DNA of 64,000 bases from an uncultured Paracoccaceae bacterium (GTDB taxonomy: Bacteria > Pseudomonadota > Alphaproteobacteria > Rhodobacterales > Rhodobacteraceae), in contig CATOSU010000003.1 in the NCBI GenBank assembly GCA_951812615.1, positions 1 through 64,000 of the forward strand, written 5' to 3'. The notes below the pieces were generated by a model. The model was not told the origin of the DNA. It did not search any database and saw nothing but the letters and a program-made list of their open reading frames with translations. The position numbers and the translations under genes were made by a program. Shown here in pieces: positions 24,706 to 33,370 of the stretch. Every line of letters begins with the position of its first letter. Positions within the stretch are counted from its first letter, which is position 1.

Positions 24706-26330
24706 CAGCCCGTGGCAATGTTCTCTTTATCATGGCCGATCAGCTGCGGTGGGATTACCTGAGCTGCTACGGCGCGCGCCACATCGAAACCCCGAACCTT
24801 GACTGGCTGGCCTCCCGGGGTGTCCGGTTTGACCGGGCCTATGTCCAATCGCCGGTCTGCGGTCCCAGCCGGATGAGCTTTTACACCGGCCGGTACATGC
24901 GCAGCCATGGCGCCACGTGGAACGGGTTTCCCCTGCGGGCCGGGGAACCGACGCTGGGCGATCACCTGCGTGCGCTGGGGGTCACGCCGACGCTGGTGGG
25001 AAAATCGCACATGATCCCTGACCGGGACGGCATGGCGCGGCTGGGGATCGAACCTGACAGCATCATCGGCGCCCGGATCGCCGAATGCGGGTTTGACGTG
25101 TTCGTGCGGGATGACGGCACCAACGCAACGCTCTATCCGGGGCGCAACGCCGAGGATTACGACCGCTACCTGCGGTCGCATGGCATGGACGGCGAAAACC
25201 CGTGGGAAGAATGGGCAAATTCGGCCCTTGGTCCGGACGGCGAGCTGTGCTCAGGCTGGATGCTGGAAAACGCGGATTTGCCGGCGCGGGTGCCAAAAGA
25301 GCATTCCGAAACCGCGTGGCTGACCACGCGGGGCATCGAGTATATCGAGGCGCAGGGCGACGCGCCGTGGTTGTGCCACCTGAGTTATATCAAGCCGCAC
25401 TGGCCCTATCTGGTGCCTGCTCCGTATAACGACATGTATTCGGCTGCGGATCTGCCGGCCATCAACCGCAGCAATGCCGAGTTGCAGACCGACCACCCGC
25501 TGATGCAGGCCTGGACCGATATGCGGGTCAGCCAGAGCTTTTCGCGGGACGAGATCCGCGACAAGGTCGCACCGGTTTACATGGGGCTGATCAAAGAGCT
25601 CGACGATCAGCTGGGCCGGCTGTTCGAATACCTGCGCAGTTCCGGCCGGATGGAGGACACGATGATTGTCTTCTGTTCCGACCATGGCGACAACATGGGC
25701 GATCACTGGATCGGGGAAAAGGACCTGTTCTATGACTGCTCGGCTCGGGTGCCGCTGATCATCTGCGACCCACGCCCGGAGGCCGACGCAACGCGCGGCA
25801 CCGTCTCCGACGCGCTGACCGAGGCGATCGACCTGACGCCGACCTTCATCGAGTTCTTCGGCGGTGCGCCCAAACCGCATGTTATCGAAGGCCGGTCACT
25901 ACAGCCGATCCTGCACGGGCAGTCCGGCCCGTGGCGGGACTATTGCGTGTCCGAATACGATTATGCAACGCGCGACAGCCGCAGGGCGGTGGGCGTGGAT
26001 CAGTCCGACGCGCGGCTGGTGATGATATTCGATGGCCGGTGGAAGTACATTCACGTGGAAACCATGCGGCCAATGCTGTTTGACCTGCAAACCGACCCGG
26101 ACGAAGTGCGGGATCTGGGCAATGACCCGGCCTTCGCGGATCAGGTCGCGCGTCTGCGGGAGCTGCATTTCGACTGGACGCGACAGCATCACAACCGGAT
26201 CACCCGGTCGCCGGAGGTCGTCGAGGCGATGACCGACGCACGCGAACCGCCCGGCATTCTGATCGGCTACCGTGACCGGGAGGAACTGGAAGCCGACGGC
26301 CTGCGCCTGCCGGATCATGCACGGCGGTAA
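24702..26330 (+). CDS. Sulfatase/phosphonate monoester hydrolase-like enzyme
   Basis: The 542-residue enzyme has formylglycine motif C53-G-P-S-R-M-S-F-Y-T-G-R-Y, second metal site C-S-D-H-G-D-N-M-G-D, and a long C-terminus (S-E-Y-D-Y-A-T-R-D, R-W-K-Y-I-H-V, L-F-D-L-Q-T-D-P-D-E, then a charged helical tail). From memory, this C-terminal pattern matches phosphonate monoester hydrolases (PMH) more than arylsulfatases. PMHs are promiscuous toward phosphonate, phosphate and sulfate esters. It has no signal peptide and closes the IclR operon, translationally coupled to the GST. PMH versus sulfatase activity cannot be settled by sequence alone. Confidence 0.87.
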   Translation: MTARGNVLFIMADQLRWDYLSCYGARHIETPNLDWLASRGVRFDRAYVQSPVCGPSRMSFYTGRYMRSHGATWNGFPLRAGEPTLGDHLRALGVTPTLVGKSHMIPDRDGMARLGIEPDSIIGARIAECGFDVFVRDDGTNATLYPGRNAEDYDRYLRSHGMDGENPWEEWANSALGPDGELCSGWMLENADLPARVPKEHSETAWLTTRGIEYIEAQGDAPWLCHLSYIKPHWPYLVPAPYNDMYSAADLPAINRSNAELQTDHPLMQAWTDMRVSQSFSRDEIRDKVAPVYMGLIKELDDQLGRLFEYLRSSGRMEDTMIVFCSDHGDNMGDHWIGEKDLFYDCSARVPLIICDPRPEADATRGTVSDALTEAIDLTPTFIEFFGGAPKPHVIEGRSLQPILHGQSGPWRDYCVSEYDYATRDSRRAVGVDQSDARLVMIFDGRWKYIHVETMRPMLFDLQTDPDEVRDLGNDPAFADQVARLRELHFDWTRQHHNRITRSPEVVEAMTDAREPPGILIGYRDREELEADGLRLPDHARR

Positions 26331-26400
26331 CCCCTGTTGTCAGATGTGATCAATCCGGCCGCGGCCAGGCCCCGCAGCGGTGCTTCCGGCGACGGGCCCG

Positions 26401-27630
26401 TCAGTTCGCAGGTTCGGAAACCAGCCTCAGCGGCAGGCGGTCCAGCGCGTGGATGGCGTTGTTGGGACGCCAGACCGCGTCGCCGGTAAGCTCGATCCGG
26501 CTGACCCGCTCGGCCAGCGCCCGCAGCACGGCCTGACCTTCGGCGCGGGCAATGTTCTGACCCACGCAGTTATGCGGCCCCGCACCCAGCGCCAGATGGC
26601 CCGAGGTTTTTCGGGTGATGTCGAACCGGCCCGCATCCGGCCAGTGCTCCGGGTCGAGGTTGGCCGCGCCGAGAACACAGAGGATCTTGGTGCCTTCCTC
26701 GATGGAAATGCCCGACACTTCGGTATCCGCCCCCGCCGTACGACAGAACGCCTGTACGGGGGATGTAAAGCGCAGGGTCTCTTCGAACGCGGCCAGTGCC
26801 AGCGACGGATCGGCCCTGAGCAGGTCATACTGATCGGGATGCGTTGCAAGGCACCACAGCGCGTTGCCGATCCCGGTGACCGTGGTGTCGACCCCGGCCG
26901 ACAGCAGCGAACGGACCAGCATACCGGCCTCTTCGGGGCTGATGTCGCCCTGATCGGCCGCGGCGTAAATGGCGGCGCCGATGCCGTCATCGGTGAGGTT
27001 TTCGCGCAGGCATTGTTCGTTGATCCACGGCACGATATCAGGAGCGCGGGCCATGATCCGCCGGCGCAGGTCGTTGTCGGGGCCGATGGCATTGAACACC
27101 ATCGCGCCATAGTCGATCAGTTTCCGCGAATCCGGTTCTCTTATACCAACGGCCTTGGGAAACACCGATGTCGGAAAGGCCTCGGCCAGATCGCTTACCG
27201 CTTCAATCTCGCGGTCCAGCAGCCGTTCGACGAGCGCGTCGGCGTTGCGCGCGAACGGGTCGCGCAGGTCGGCGACCACCTTGGGGGACAGGGTCCGCAT
27301 CAGCACGCGCCGGGTCTTGTTGTGATAGGGCGGATCGACCTCCAGAACGATGGAGGGCGGGCGCCACGGTTCCTCCAGCGCAAAATCTGAAACGCCAACC
27401 CCACGCGAACTGACAAAGCGTTCGTGGTCCTGAAACACCTCCCGCGTTTCATTGTAGCGGCCACAGATCAGCATCTTGTACCGGGTCAGATAGGCAAAAG
27501 GACCCAGCCCGCGCAGGGTGTCGAAGAACGGGACCGGGTCGGTCAGGGCTGCGTCCCCGTAGGGATCGACATCCCACTCGGGCACGCCATCGGGCGGGGC
27601 TATCGGCTTGTGGCCGTGAAACAGATCCAT
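26401..27630 (-). CDS. Cytochrome P450, CYP199-like (para-substituted benzoate monooxygenase)
   Basis: The 409-residue P450 has the heme-binding loop L-G-A-G-P-H-N-C355-V-G-Q, I-helix A-G-V-D-T-T-V and the E-E-T-L-R K-helix. The segments F-V-S-S-R-G-V-G-V-S-D-F, E-P-W-R-P-P-S, D-L-A-E-A-F-P-T-S-V-F-P and L-V-R-S-L-L-S-A-G closely match CYP199A enzymes as remembered; these O-demethylate 4-methoxybenzoate. The ATG at 27630 is 31 bp after the pobA stop, so the two share a transcript, and the product of demethylation (4-hydroxybenzoate) is the PobA substrate. No ferredoxin or reductase partner is in the window. Confidence 0.9.
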   Translation of the reverse strand: MDLFHGHKPIAPPDGVPEWDVDPYGDAALTDPVPFFDTLRGLGPFAYLTRYKMLICGRYNETREVFQDHERFVSSRGVGVSDFALEEPWRPPSIVLEVDPPYHNKTRRVLMRTLSPKVVADLRDPFARNADALVERLLDREIEAVSDLAEAFPTSVFPKAVGIREPDSRKLIDYGAMVFNAIGPDNDLRRRIMARAPDIVPWINEQCLRENLTDDGIGAAIYAAADQGDISPEEAGMLVRSLLSAGVDTTVTGIGNALWCLATHPDQYDLLRADPSLALAAFEETLRFTSPVQAFCRTAGADTEVSGISIEEGTKILCVLGAANLDPEHWPDAGRFDITRKTSGHLALGAGPHNCVGQNIARAEGQAVLRALAERVSRIELTGDAVWRPNNAIHALDRLPLRLVSEPAN

Positions 27631-27661
27631 CTTCAATTCCTCTTTTGCAGCGGCGGGACGC

Positions 27662-28831
27662 CTAGTAAGGCAGGCCCACGTAGTTCTGAGCGAGCACCGC
27701 GATCGCGGCTTCGTTTTCGGCAAGGAAGGCCAGTTCCGCCTTCTGCATTTTCTGGTCAAAGGTGGATTGGCCGGGAAAGCGGTGCAACAGGTTCGTCATC
27801 CACCAGCTGAACCGCTCGGTCTTCCACATCCGTTCCAGCGCGCGTTCCGAATACCGGTCCAGATCCGCGCAGTCGCTGTCGCGATAGTGGCGGATGAACC
27901 CCTGCGACAGGTAATGCACGTCCGCGGCGGCCGAATTCAGACCCTTCGCGCCGGTGGGCGGGACGATATGGGCGGCATCACCACACAGGAACAGACGCCC
28001 CCATTGCATTGGTTCACAGACAAAGGACCGCAGCGGCGCGATGGATTTCTCGACCGATGGCCCGGTGACCATGTTGTCGGCAACCTCTTCGGGGATGCGG
28101 CGTTTCAGTTCGTCCCAGAACGCCTGATCCGACCATTGTTCGACGGTGTCGGTCAGCTCGCACTGGATGTAATACCTGCTGAGATTGGCGTTGCGCTGGG
28201 AACACAGTGCAAACCCGCGCGACGAGTTGGCATAGATCAGCTCGTGATGTGCGGGCGGTGTTTCCGACAGGATCCCCAGCCAGCCGAACGGGTAGACCTT
28301 TTCATATTCGGTTCGGACGTTTTCCGGAATCGCCTGACGGCTGACGCCGTGAAACCCGTCGCAGCCGGCGATGAAGTCACAATCGATCCGGTGGTCGATG
28401 CCGTGCTGGCGGAAGGTGACGAAGGGCGCGTCGCCGTCCATCCCCTGCAACGTGACGTCCTCGCATTCGAAATACGCCTGCCCGCCGGTTCGTTCGCGCA
28501 GGTCATAGAGGTCGCGGGTCACCTCGGTCTGGCCGTAGACGACCACGGGTTTGCCTGCGTATTTGGTGAAATCGAGCCGGACCACGTCATTGTCATAGCT
28601 CAGGACCGTGCCGTCATGGATCAGGCCTTCGCTGTCGAGCCGCGTGGCAACCCCTAACCCGCGCATGATCCCGACCAGCCCCTGTTCCAGAACCCCGGCG
28701 CGGACCCTGCTCAGGACATGATCTCGGGTTTGCCGTTCCAATAAAATGGCGTCGATGTCATTCTGCATCAGCAGCTGTGACAGCAAGAGCCCGGATGGTC
28801 CGCCTCCGATAATTGCCACCTGTGTCCGCAT
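27662..28831 (-). CDS. pobA: 4-hydroxybenzoate 3-monooxygenase
   Basis: The 389-residue flavoprotein has G9-G-G-P-S-G14 for FAD, the L-E-R-Q-T-R-D-H-V-L-S-R-V-R-A-G-V-L-E-Q-G segment that is diagnostic for PobA, and the second FAD motif L-C-G-D-A-A-H-I-V-P-P-T-G-A-K-G-L-N-S-A. Length (about 390) matches the family. It hydroxylates 4-hydroxybenzoate to protocatechuate using NAD(P)H and O2. It is the first gene of a two-gene operon with the P450, divergent from an acyl-CoA ligase. No pobR or pca genes are nearby. Confidence 0.95.
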   Translation of the reverse strand: MRTQVAIIGGGPSGLLLSQLLMQNDIDAILLERQTRDHVLSRVRAGVLEQGLVGIMRGLGVATRLDSEGLIHDGTVLSYDNDVVRLDFTKYAGKPVVVYGQTEVTRDLYDLRERTGGQAYFECEDVTLQGMDGDAPFVTFRQHGIDHRIDCDFIAGCDGFHGVSRQAIPENVRTEYEKVYPFGWLGILSETPPAHHELIYANSSRGFALCSQRNANLSRYYIQCELTDTVEQWSDQAFWDELKRRIPEEVADNMVTGPSVEKSIAPLRSFVCEPMQWGRLFLCGDAAHIVPPTGAKGLNSAAADVHYLSQGFIRHYRDSDCADLDRYSERALERMWKTERFSWWMTNLLHRFPGQSTFDQKMQKAELAFLAENEAAIAVLAQNYVGLPY

Positions 28832-28973
28832 CTGCGCATTTCCCCCGATTTCCCAAGGGTATGGTCCGCCCGCGAAAGGCCCGTGTCAATTCCCCCACTC
28901 CGCGGCCGACCGCATTGCCGCCCCTGCCCGGACGGGGTATCCCAACAGGAATGGCAGTGGAGAAGGATGCCGG

Positions 28974-30503
28974 ATGAGCGGAACAATTGCTGAAGCACTG
29001 AACGGGCATCAGGGGAATGCCCATGCCCTGGGCGCGCCCGGGCGCAACTGGCTGAGCTATGACGGGCTGCGTGCGCAGGCTGCACGGGTGGCGGCGCAAC
29101 TGCACGCCTTCGGGATCGGGCGGGGCGACCGGGTTGCCATCGTTCTTCCGAACGGGCCGGAAATGGCATCCGCTTTCGTGACCGTGGCGCAGGTTGCGGT
29201 GACCGCACCGCTGAACCCGGCCTACCGCGAAGAGGAATTTGCCTTCTACCTTGAAGATCTTCGGGCGAAGGCCCTGATCGTGGCCGAAGATTACGACGGT
29301 CCGGCGCTGGCCGCCGCGGCCCGGTTCGGGCTGTTCGTGCTGCGGTTATGCGTTGCCGACGCGGCAGACGCAGGTGCGTTTGATCTGCGCGGCGAGGGGA
29401 GCGCGGGCACGGCCGATACCACGGCCCCGGATGAAAACGACATCGCGCTGATCCTGCACACGTCCGGCACCACGTCCCGGCCCAAGATCGTGCCGTTGCT
29501 GCAATCGAACATCGCGGCGTCGGCCCGGAACATCCGCACGTCGCTGAACCTGACAGCCGGGGACCGGTGCCTGAACGTGATGCCGCTGTTTCACATCCAC
29601 GGGCTGCTGGCGGCAGTGTCGGCTTCGCTGTCGGCCGGCGCGTCGGTCTGGTGCGCGCCGGGCTTCGACGCATTGCGGTTTTTCGGATGGCTGCGCGATT
29701 CTGAACCGACATGGTACACGGCGGTGCCGACGATGCATCAGGCGATCCTGTCCCGCGCACCCCGCAACGCCGCGATCATCGAGGCGGCCAGCCTGCGGTT
29801 CCTTCGGTCGTCCTCGGCGTCCCTGCCGGCGCAGGTGATGGTCGCCCTGCAGGACACATTCGGTGCACCGGTGATCGAAGGCTATGGCATGACCGAGGCC
29901 GCGCATCAGATGGCGTCGAACCCTTTGCCGCCGCGGGCGCAGAAACCGGGATCGGTCGGTGTCGAGGCCGGCCCGATGGTGCGGATCGCGCATGAAACCG
30001 AAGACCGGCTGATCGACACGGTGGGCGAGGTGGTGATCTCGGGCCCCAATGTCACGCCGGGCTACGAAGGCAACCCGGAAGCCAACGAAAAGAGCTTTTT
30101 CGAAGCCGATGGCCAGCGCTGGTTCCGCACCGGGGACCAGGGCGCGTTCGACAGTGAGGGGTATCTGAGCCTGACCGGGCGGCTGAAGGAAATCATCAAC
30201 CGCGGCGGCGAAAAAGTGTCGCCGCTGGAGGTCGACGGGGTGCTGCTGGACCATCCCGACGTGCAGCAGGTTGTGACCTTTGCGCTTCCGCATGCCAAGC
30301 TGGGGGAAGACGTGGCTGCGGCGGTTGTCCTGCGCGAAGGCAGTGAGGCCGGTGAACGGGCCATTCGCAGCTTTGCGGCAGAGCGGCTGGCGGATTTCAA
30401 AGTGCCGCGGAAGGTCATCATCCTCGAAGAAATCCCGAAGGGTGCCACCGGCAAGATGCAGCGGATCGGGCTGGCCGAAAAGCTCGGGCTCGTGGAGGGG
30501 TAG
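28974..30503 (+). CDS. Acyl-CoA ligase, AAE3/oxalyl-CoA synthetase-like
   Basis: The 509-residue adenylate-forming enzyme has the P-loop L-H-T-S-G-T-T-S-R-P-K, M-P-L-F-H-I-H-G-L, the A-motif G-Y-G-M-T-E-A-A-H-Q-M-A-S-N-P-L-P-P, R-T-G-D and the C-terminal P-K-G-A-T-G-K-M-Q-R Lys. The W-Y-T-A-V-P-T-M-H-Q and M-A-S-N-P-L-P segments resemble oxalate-CoA ligases of the AAE3 group rather than benzoate-CoA ligases. The ATG at 28974 has GGAGAAGGA upstream; a longer open frame from 28746 overlaps pobA and is not coding. A dicarboxylate or small acid is likely activated, but this is not certain. Confidence 0.88.
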   Translation: MSGTIAEALNGHQGNAHALGAPGRNWLSYDGLRAQAARVAAQLHAFGIGRGDRVAIVLPNGPEMASAFVTVAQVAVTAPLNPAYREEEFAFYLEDLRAKALIVAEDYDGPALAAAARFGLFVLRLCVADAADAGAFDLRGEGSAGTADTTAPDENDIALILHTSGTTSRPKIVPLLQSNIAASARNIRTSLNLTAGDRCLNVMPLFHIHGLLAAVSASLSAGASVWCAPGFDALRFFGWLRDSEPTWYTAVPTMHQAILSRAPRNAAIIEAASLRFLRSSSASLPAQVMVALQDTFGAPVIEGYGMTEAAHQMASNPLPPRAQKPGSVGVEAGPMVRIAHETEDRLIDTVGEVVISGPNVTPGYEGNPEANEKSFFEADGQRWFRTGDQGAFDSEGYLSLTGRLKEIINRGGEKVSPLEVDGVLLDHPDVQQVVTFALPHAKLGEDVAAAVVLREGSEAGERAIRSFAAERLADFKVPRKVIILEEIPKGATGKMQRIGLAEKLGLVEG

Positions 30504-30563
30504 GCATTTGAGTATTTGGGCAAAGATGAAGACACGGTCCGTGATACGCCCGGAAACCGGGCG

Positions 30564-31544
30564 ATGAAGATCTGCATTTTCGGGGCCGGTGCCATCGGTG
30601 GGTACATGGGGGCCAAGCTGGCACAGGCCGGGGCCGATGTGTCTCTGGTGGCGCGGGGACCGCATCTGGCCGCGATGCAGACAAACGGGCTGCGGCTGAT
30701 CGAAGAGGGCGGCGAGGTTTCGGTGCCGGTGCGCGCCGAACAGGACCCGGCGGCGCTGGGTGTGCAGGATTATGTGATCGTGACGCTCAAGGCGCATTCC
30801 GTGCCCGCCGTGGTGGGGCGGATGCAGCCGCTGATCGGCGGGGCGACCACCATCGTGAGCGGGGTGAACGGCGTTCCCTGGTGGTATTTTCACAAGCTGG
30901 GCGGCCCGCTGGAAGGCACGCGGCTGCCATCGGTCGACCCCGGAGACGTCCAGTGGGACGGGTTCGGACCGGACCGGGTGCTGGGCTGCGTCGTCTACCC
31001 GGCGGCAGAAGTGGTCGAACCCGGCGTGGTGAAGCATATCGAGGGCAACCGGTTTTCACTGGGCGAGCCGGACGGGTCCAGATCCGAACGCGCGCAGGCC
31101 CTGTCAAAGGCACTGAGCGCGGCCGGGTTGAAGGCCCCGGTGCGCCCGCGATTGCGCGACGAGATCTGGGTGAAGCTCTGGGGCAACCTGTCATTCAACC
31201 CGATCTCGGCGCTGACGCATGCCACGCTCGACGTGCTCTGCACTGATCCCGGCACGCGTGCGGTGGCGCGGGCCATGATGGTTGAAGCGCAGCAGATCGG
31301 CGAGGCGCTGGGCGTGAAATTCCCGATCGACGTGGACCGGCGCATCGATGGCGGCGCGGCGGTGGGCGCGCACCGCACTTCGATGCTGCAGGACCTTGAT
31401 GCCGCCCGGCCGATGGAAATCGACGCTCTGGTCGGCTCGGTGCAGGAGCTTGGGCGGATCGTGGGCGTGGCGACGCCCAGCATCGACCTGGTGCTGGCGC
31501 TGATCCAGCAGCGCGCGCGGGTCGCGGGGCTATACCCGGCATAG
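30564..31544 (+). CDS. Ketopantoate reductase-family oxidoreductase
   Basis: The 326-residue protein starts M-K-I-C-I-F-G-A-G-A-I-G-G-Y-M-G, the NADP-binding motif of the PanE/ApbA family, followed by V-T-L-K-A-H (catalytic Lys region), N-G-V-P-W-W-Y and a C-terminal K-L-W-G-N-L-S-F-N-P-I-S-A-L-T domain. PanE reduces 2-dehydropantoate in pantothenate synthesis, but many catabolic paralogs of this length exist in Rhodobacteraceae. It is 60 bp after the acyl-CoA ligase and likely co-transcribed, which favours a catabolic role. Confidence 0.85.
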   Translation: MKICIFGAGAIGGYMGAKLAQAGADVSLVARGPHLAAMQTNGLRLIEEGGEVSVPVRAEQDPAALGVQDYVIVTLKAHSVPAVVGRMQPLIGGATTIVSGVNGVPWWYFHKLGGPLEGTRLPSVDPGDVQWDGFGPDRVLGCVVYPAAEVVEPGVVKHIEGNRFSLGEPDGSRSERAQALSKALSAAGLKAPVRPRLRDEIWVKLWGNLSFNPISALTHATLDVLCTDPGTRAVARAMMVEAQQIGEALGVKFPIDVDRRIDGGAAVGAHRTSMLQDLDAARPMEIDALVGSVQELGRIVGVATPSIDLVLALIQQRARVAGLYPA

Positions 31545-31614
31545 TGTTCGGCGCTTGTCGCAACCGTTGCGGGATGGGATAACAAAGGAAATTGCTTCCG
31601 CAAAAGGTGCGACG

Positions 31615-33336
31615 ATGGCTGTTGCCCGAAAACTGACTGCAATTCTGGTGGCTGACGTGGCCGGCTTTTCCCGCCTGATGCGGGAAGACGAGGCCGCAAC
31701 CTATGACGCGGTCAGGCATCTGCGGGACGAAACCCTGCCAGCCCTGATCGCGCCGCATGACGGTCGGCTGATCAAGGATCTGGGCGACGGGTTTCTGGTG
31801 ACCTTCGACAGCGCGGTGCAGGCGGTCGAATGCGGCGTCGCCCTGCAGCAGGCCATGTCGGGGTACGAGATGCTGGAACTGCGGGTCGGCGTCAATCTTG
31901 GCGATGTGCTTGTCGAGGAAAACGACGTTTTCGGTGACGGGGTCAACGTGGCCGCACGGCTGGAGGCGATCTGTACTCCGGGCGGCGTCGCCATGTCCGA
32001 AAACGTGTACGAACAGGTGCGGGACAAGCTGGATCTGGTCGTTGACACTCTGGAACCGCAGCAGCTGAAGAACATCGACCGGCCTGTCGGGGTGCGTTTG
32101 TGGAAAGGGCGCGCGCCGGTGGCCTCGGGCGATCCGGATCTTAGCCTGCCGGTCAAGCCATCCATTGCCGTGCTGGCCTTCGTCAATATGTCGAGCGACC
32201 CTGAGCAGGAATTCTTTGCCGAGGGCATCGCCGAGGACATCATCACCGCGCTCTCACGGATTGAGCGGTTCTTCGTGGTGGCGCGCACATCGTCCTTTTC
32301 GTTCAAGGGGCAGAATGTCGATGTCAAAGAGATCGGCGAGGCTCTGGGCGTTCGCTACGTTCTGGAGGGTTCGGTACGCGCTGCGGGCGGGCGTTTGCGG
32401 GTAACGGCGCAGCTGATCGAAGCGGCGACCGGGCGGCACATCTGGGCGGAGAAATACGACCGGATGGCTGAGGATGTTTTCGATATTCAGGATGAGATTA
32501 CGCAGAACGTAGTGGCCACTTCGCAGATGCTCATTGATCTGTCTGAAGGGGCAAGCGAATTTCGCGTCGAACGGGAAACACTTCCGGTTTGGCGTCTGGT
32601 CAATCTCGCATGGAGTACCGCATATGAGTTAAGCCGCGAGGCTCTGGCCACAGCAATTGAGTACTCTCGTCAAGCCGTTCAACTGGAGCCCGAAAGCGCG
32701 CGGGCCAATATGGTTTTGGCCCATTCGTTGTACCATCAGGCAGCCATCAACAGACCTGACAGTTCGTCAGAATTGCTCAGAGAATCGCTGGAATACGCAG
32801 AACGGGCGGTGAAACTCGGTCCCAACTCAGAATATGCCTATTGGGCGCGTGCACTGGCTTCGTCTGCGCACGGCGATTTCACCCGTGCGATATCCGATCT
32901 GGAACGCGCGATCGAAATCAATCCCAATTGCTCGCTTGCGCATGGAAGCCTCGGAACAGTCTATGCGAGAGCCGGATTTCCGGAAAAGGCGATCGAAAAA
33001 ACCAATATCTCGATCCGCTCGAATCCCCGAGATCCGAGCATGTTTTTTAGGTACTGGACGTTGGGTTTGGCCTATTATCTGCTGGGTGACTTTGAATCGG
33101 CGCAGATGTGGGCTGATAAATCGATTGCGTTCAAACGGGATTGGCCCAGCAGCTACCTGCTAATGATGGCGGTGAAAGTCGCGAGCGGAGACGAGGATGC
33201 AGCGCGCGAGGTGTTCGCAGATGCGAAGTCGGTCGTGGGTCAGATGACGCTTGAAGCGGCAGCGATCTACGGGCCGCAAATACCGGCGAAAAAGGAAGAG
33301 TTTCTCGCAAATCTCAGACGGGTTGGAATGAACTGA
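31615..33336 (+). CDS. Class III adenylate/guanylate cyclase with TPR domain (copy 1)
   Basis: The 573-residue protein starts with a class III cyclase domain (residues ~5-180). The two metal Asp are in L-V-A-D14-V-A-G-F-S and L-G-D58-G-F, and the D-G-V-N-V-A-A-R-L-E motif carries the transition-state Asn/Arg pair. A middle TolB-like region follows (S-I-A-V-L-A-F-V-N-M-S-S-D-P-E-Q-E-F-F-A-E-G-I), then tetratricopeptide repeats to the end. There is no membrane segment. The C-terminal third has lower GC and different codon use from the N-terminal part. It would make cAMP or cGMP in response to protein partners; the signal is unknown. A second protein of identical length and architecture lies at 43808. 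Confidence 0.88.
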   Translation: MAVARKLTAILVADVAGFSRLMREDEAATYDAVRHLRDETLPALIAPHDGRLIKDLGDGFLVTFDSAVQAVECGVALQQAMSGYEMLELRVGVNLGDVLVEENDVFGDGVNVAARLEAICTPGGVAMSENVYEQVRDKLDLVVDTLEPQQLKNIDRPVGVRLWKGRAPVASGDPDLSLPVKPSIAVLAFVNMSSDPEQEFFAEGIAEDIITALSRIERFFVVARTSSFSFKGQNVDVKEIGEALGVRYVLEGSVRAAGGRLRVTAQLIEAATGRHIWAEKYDRMAEDVFDIQDEITQNVVATSQMLIDLSEGASEFRVERETLPVWRLVNLAWSTAYELSREALATAIEYSRQAVQLEPESARANMVLAHSLYHQAAINRPDSSSELLRESLEYAERAVKLGPNSEYAYWARALASSAHGDFTRAISDLERAIEINPNCSLAHGSLGTVYARAGFPEKAIEKTNISIRSNPRDPSMFFRYWTLGLAYYLLGDFESAQMWADKSIAFKRDWPSSYLLMMAVKVASGDEDAAREVFADAKSVVGQMTLEAAAIYGPQIPAKKEEFLANLRRVGMN

Positions 33337-33370
33337 GGTTTTCGGAAAGCAGGATTTGGGCCAACCGGCC

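Noticed and set aside
30505-30534. AT-rich segment between the acyl-CoA ligase and the reductase as a repeat or promoter
   Set aside because: It resembles short gene-end sequences I vaguely recall from this bacterial family, but nothing in the window supports a repeat or a promoter there.
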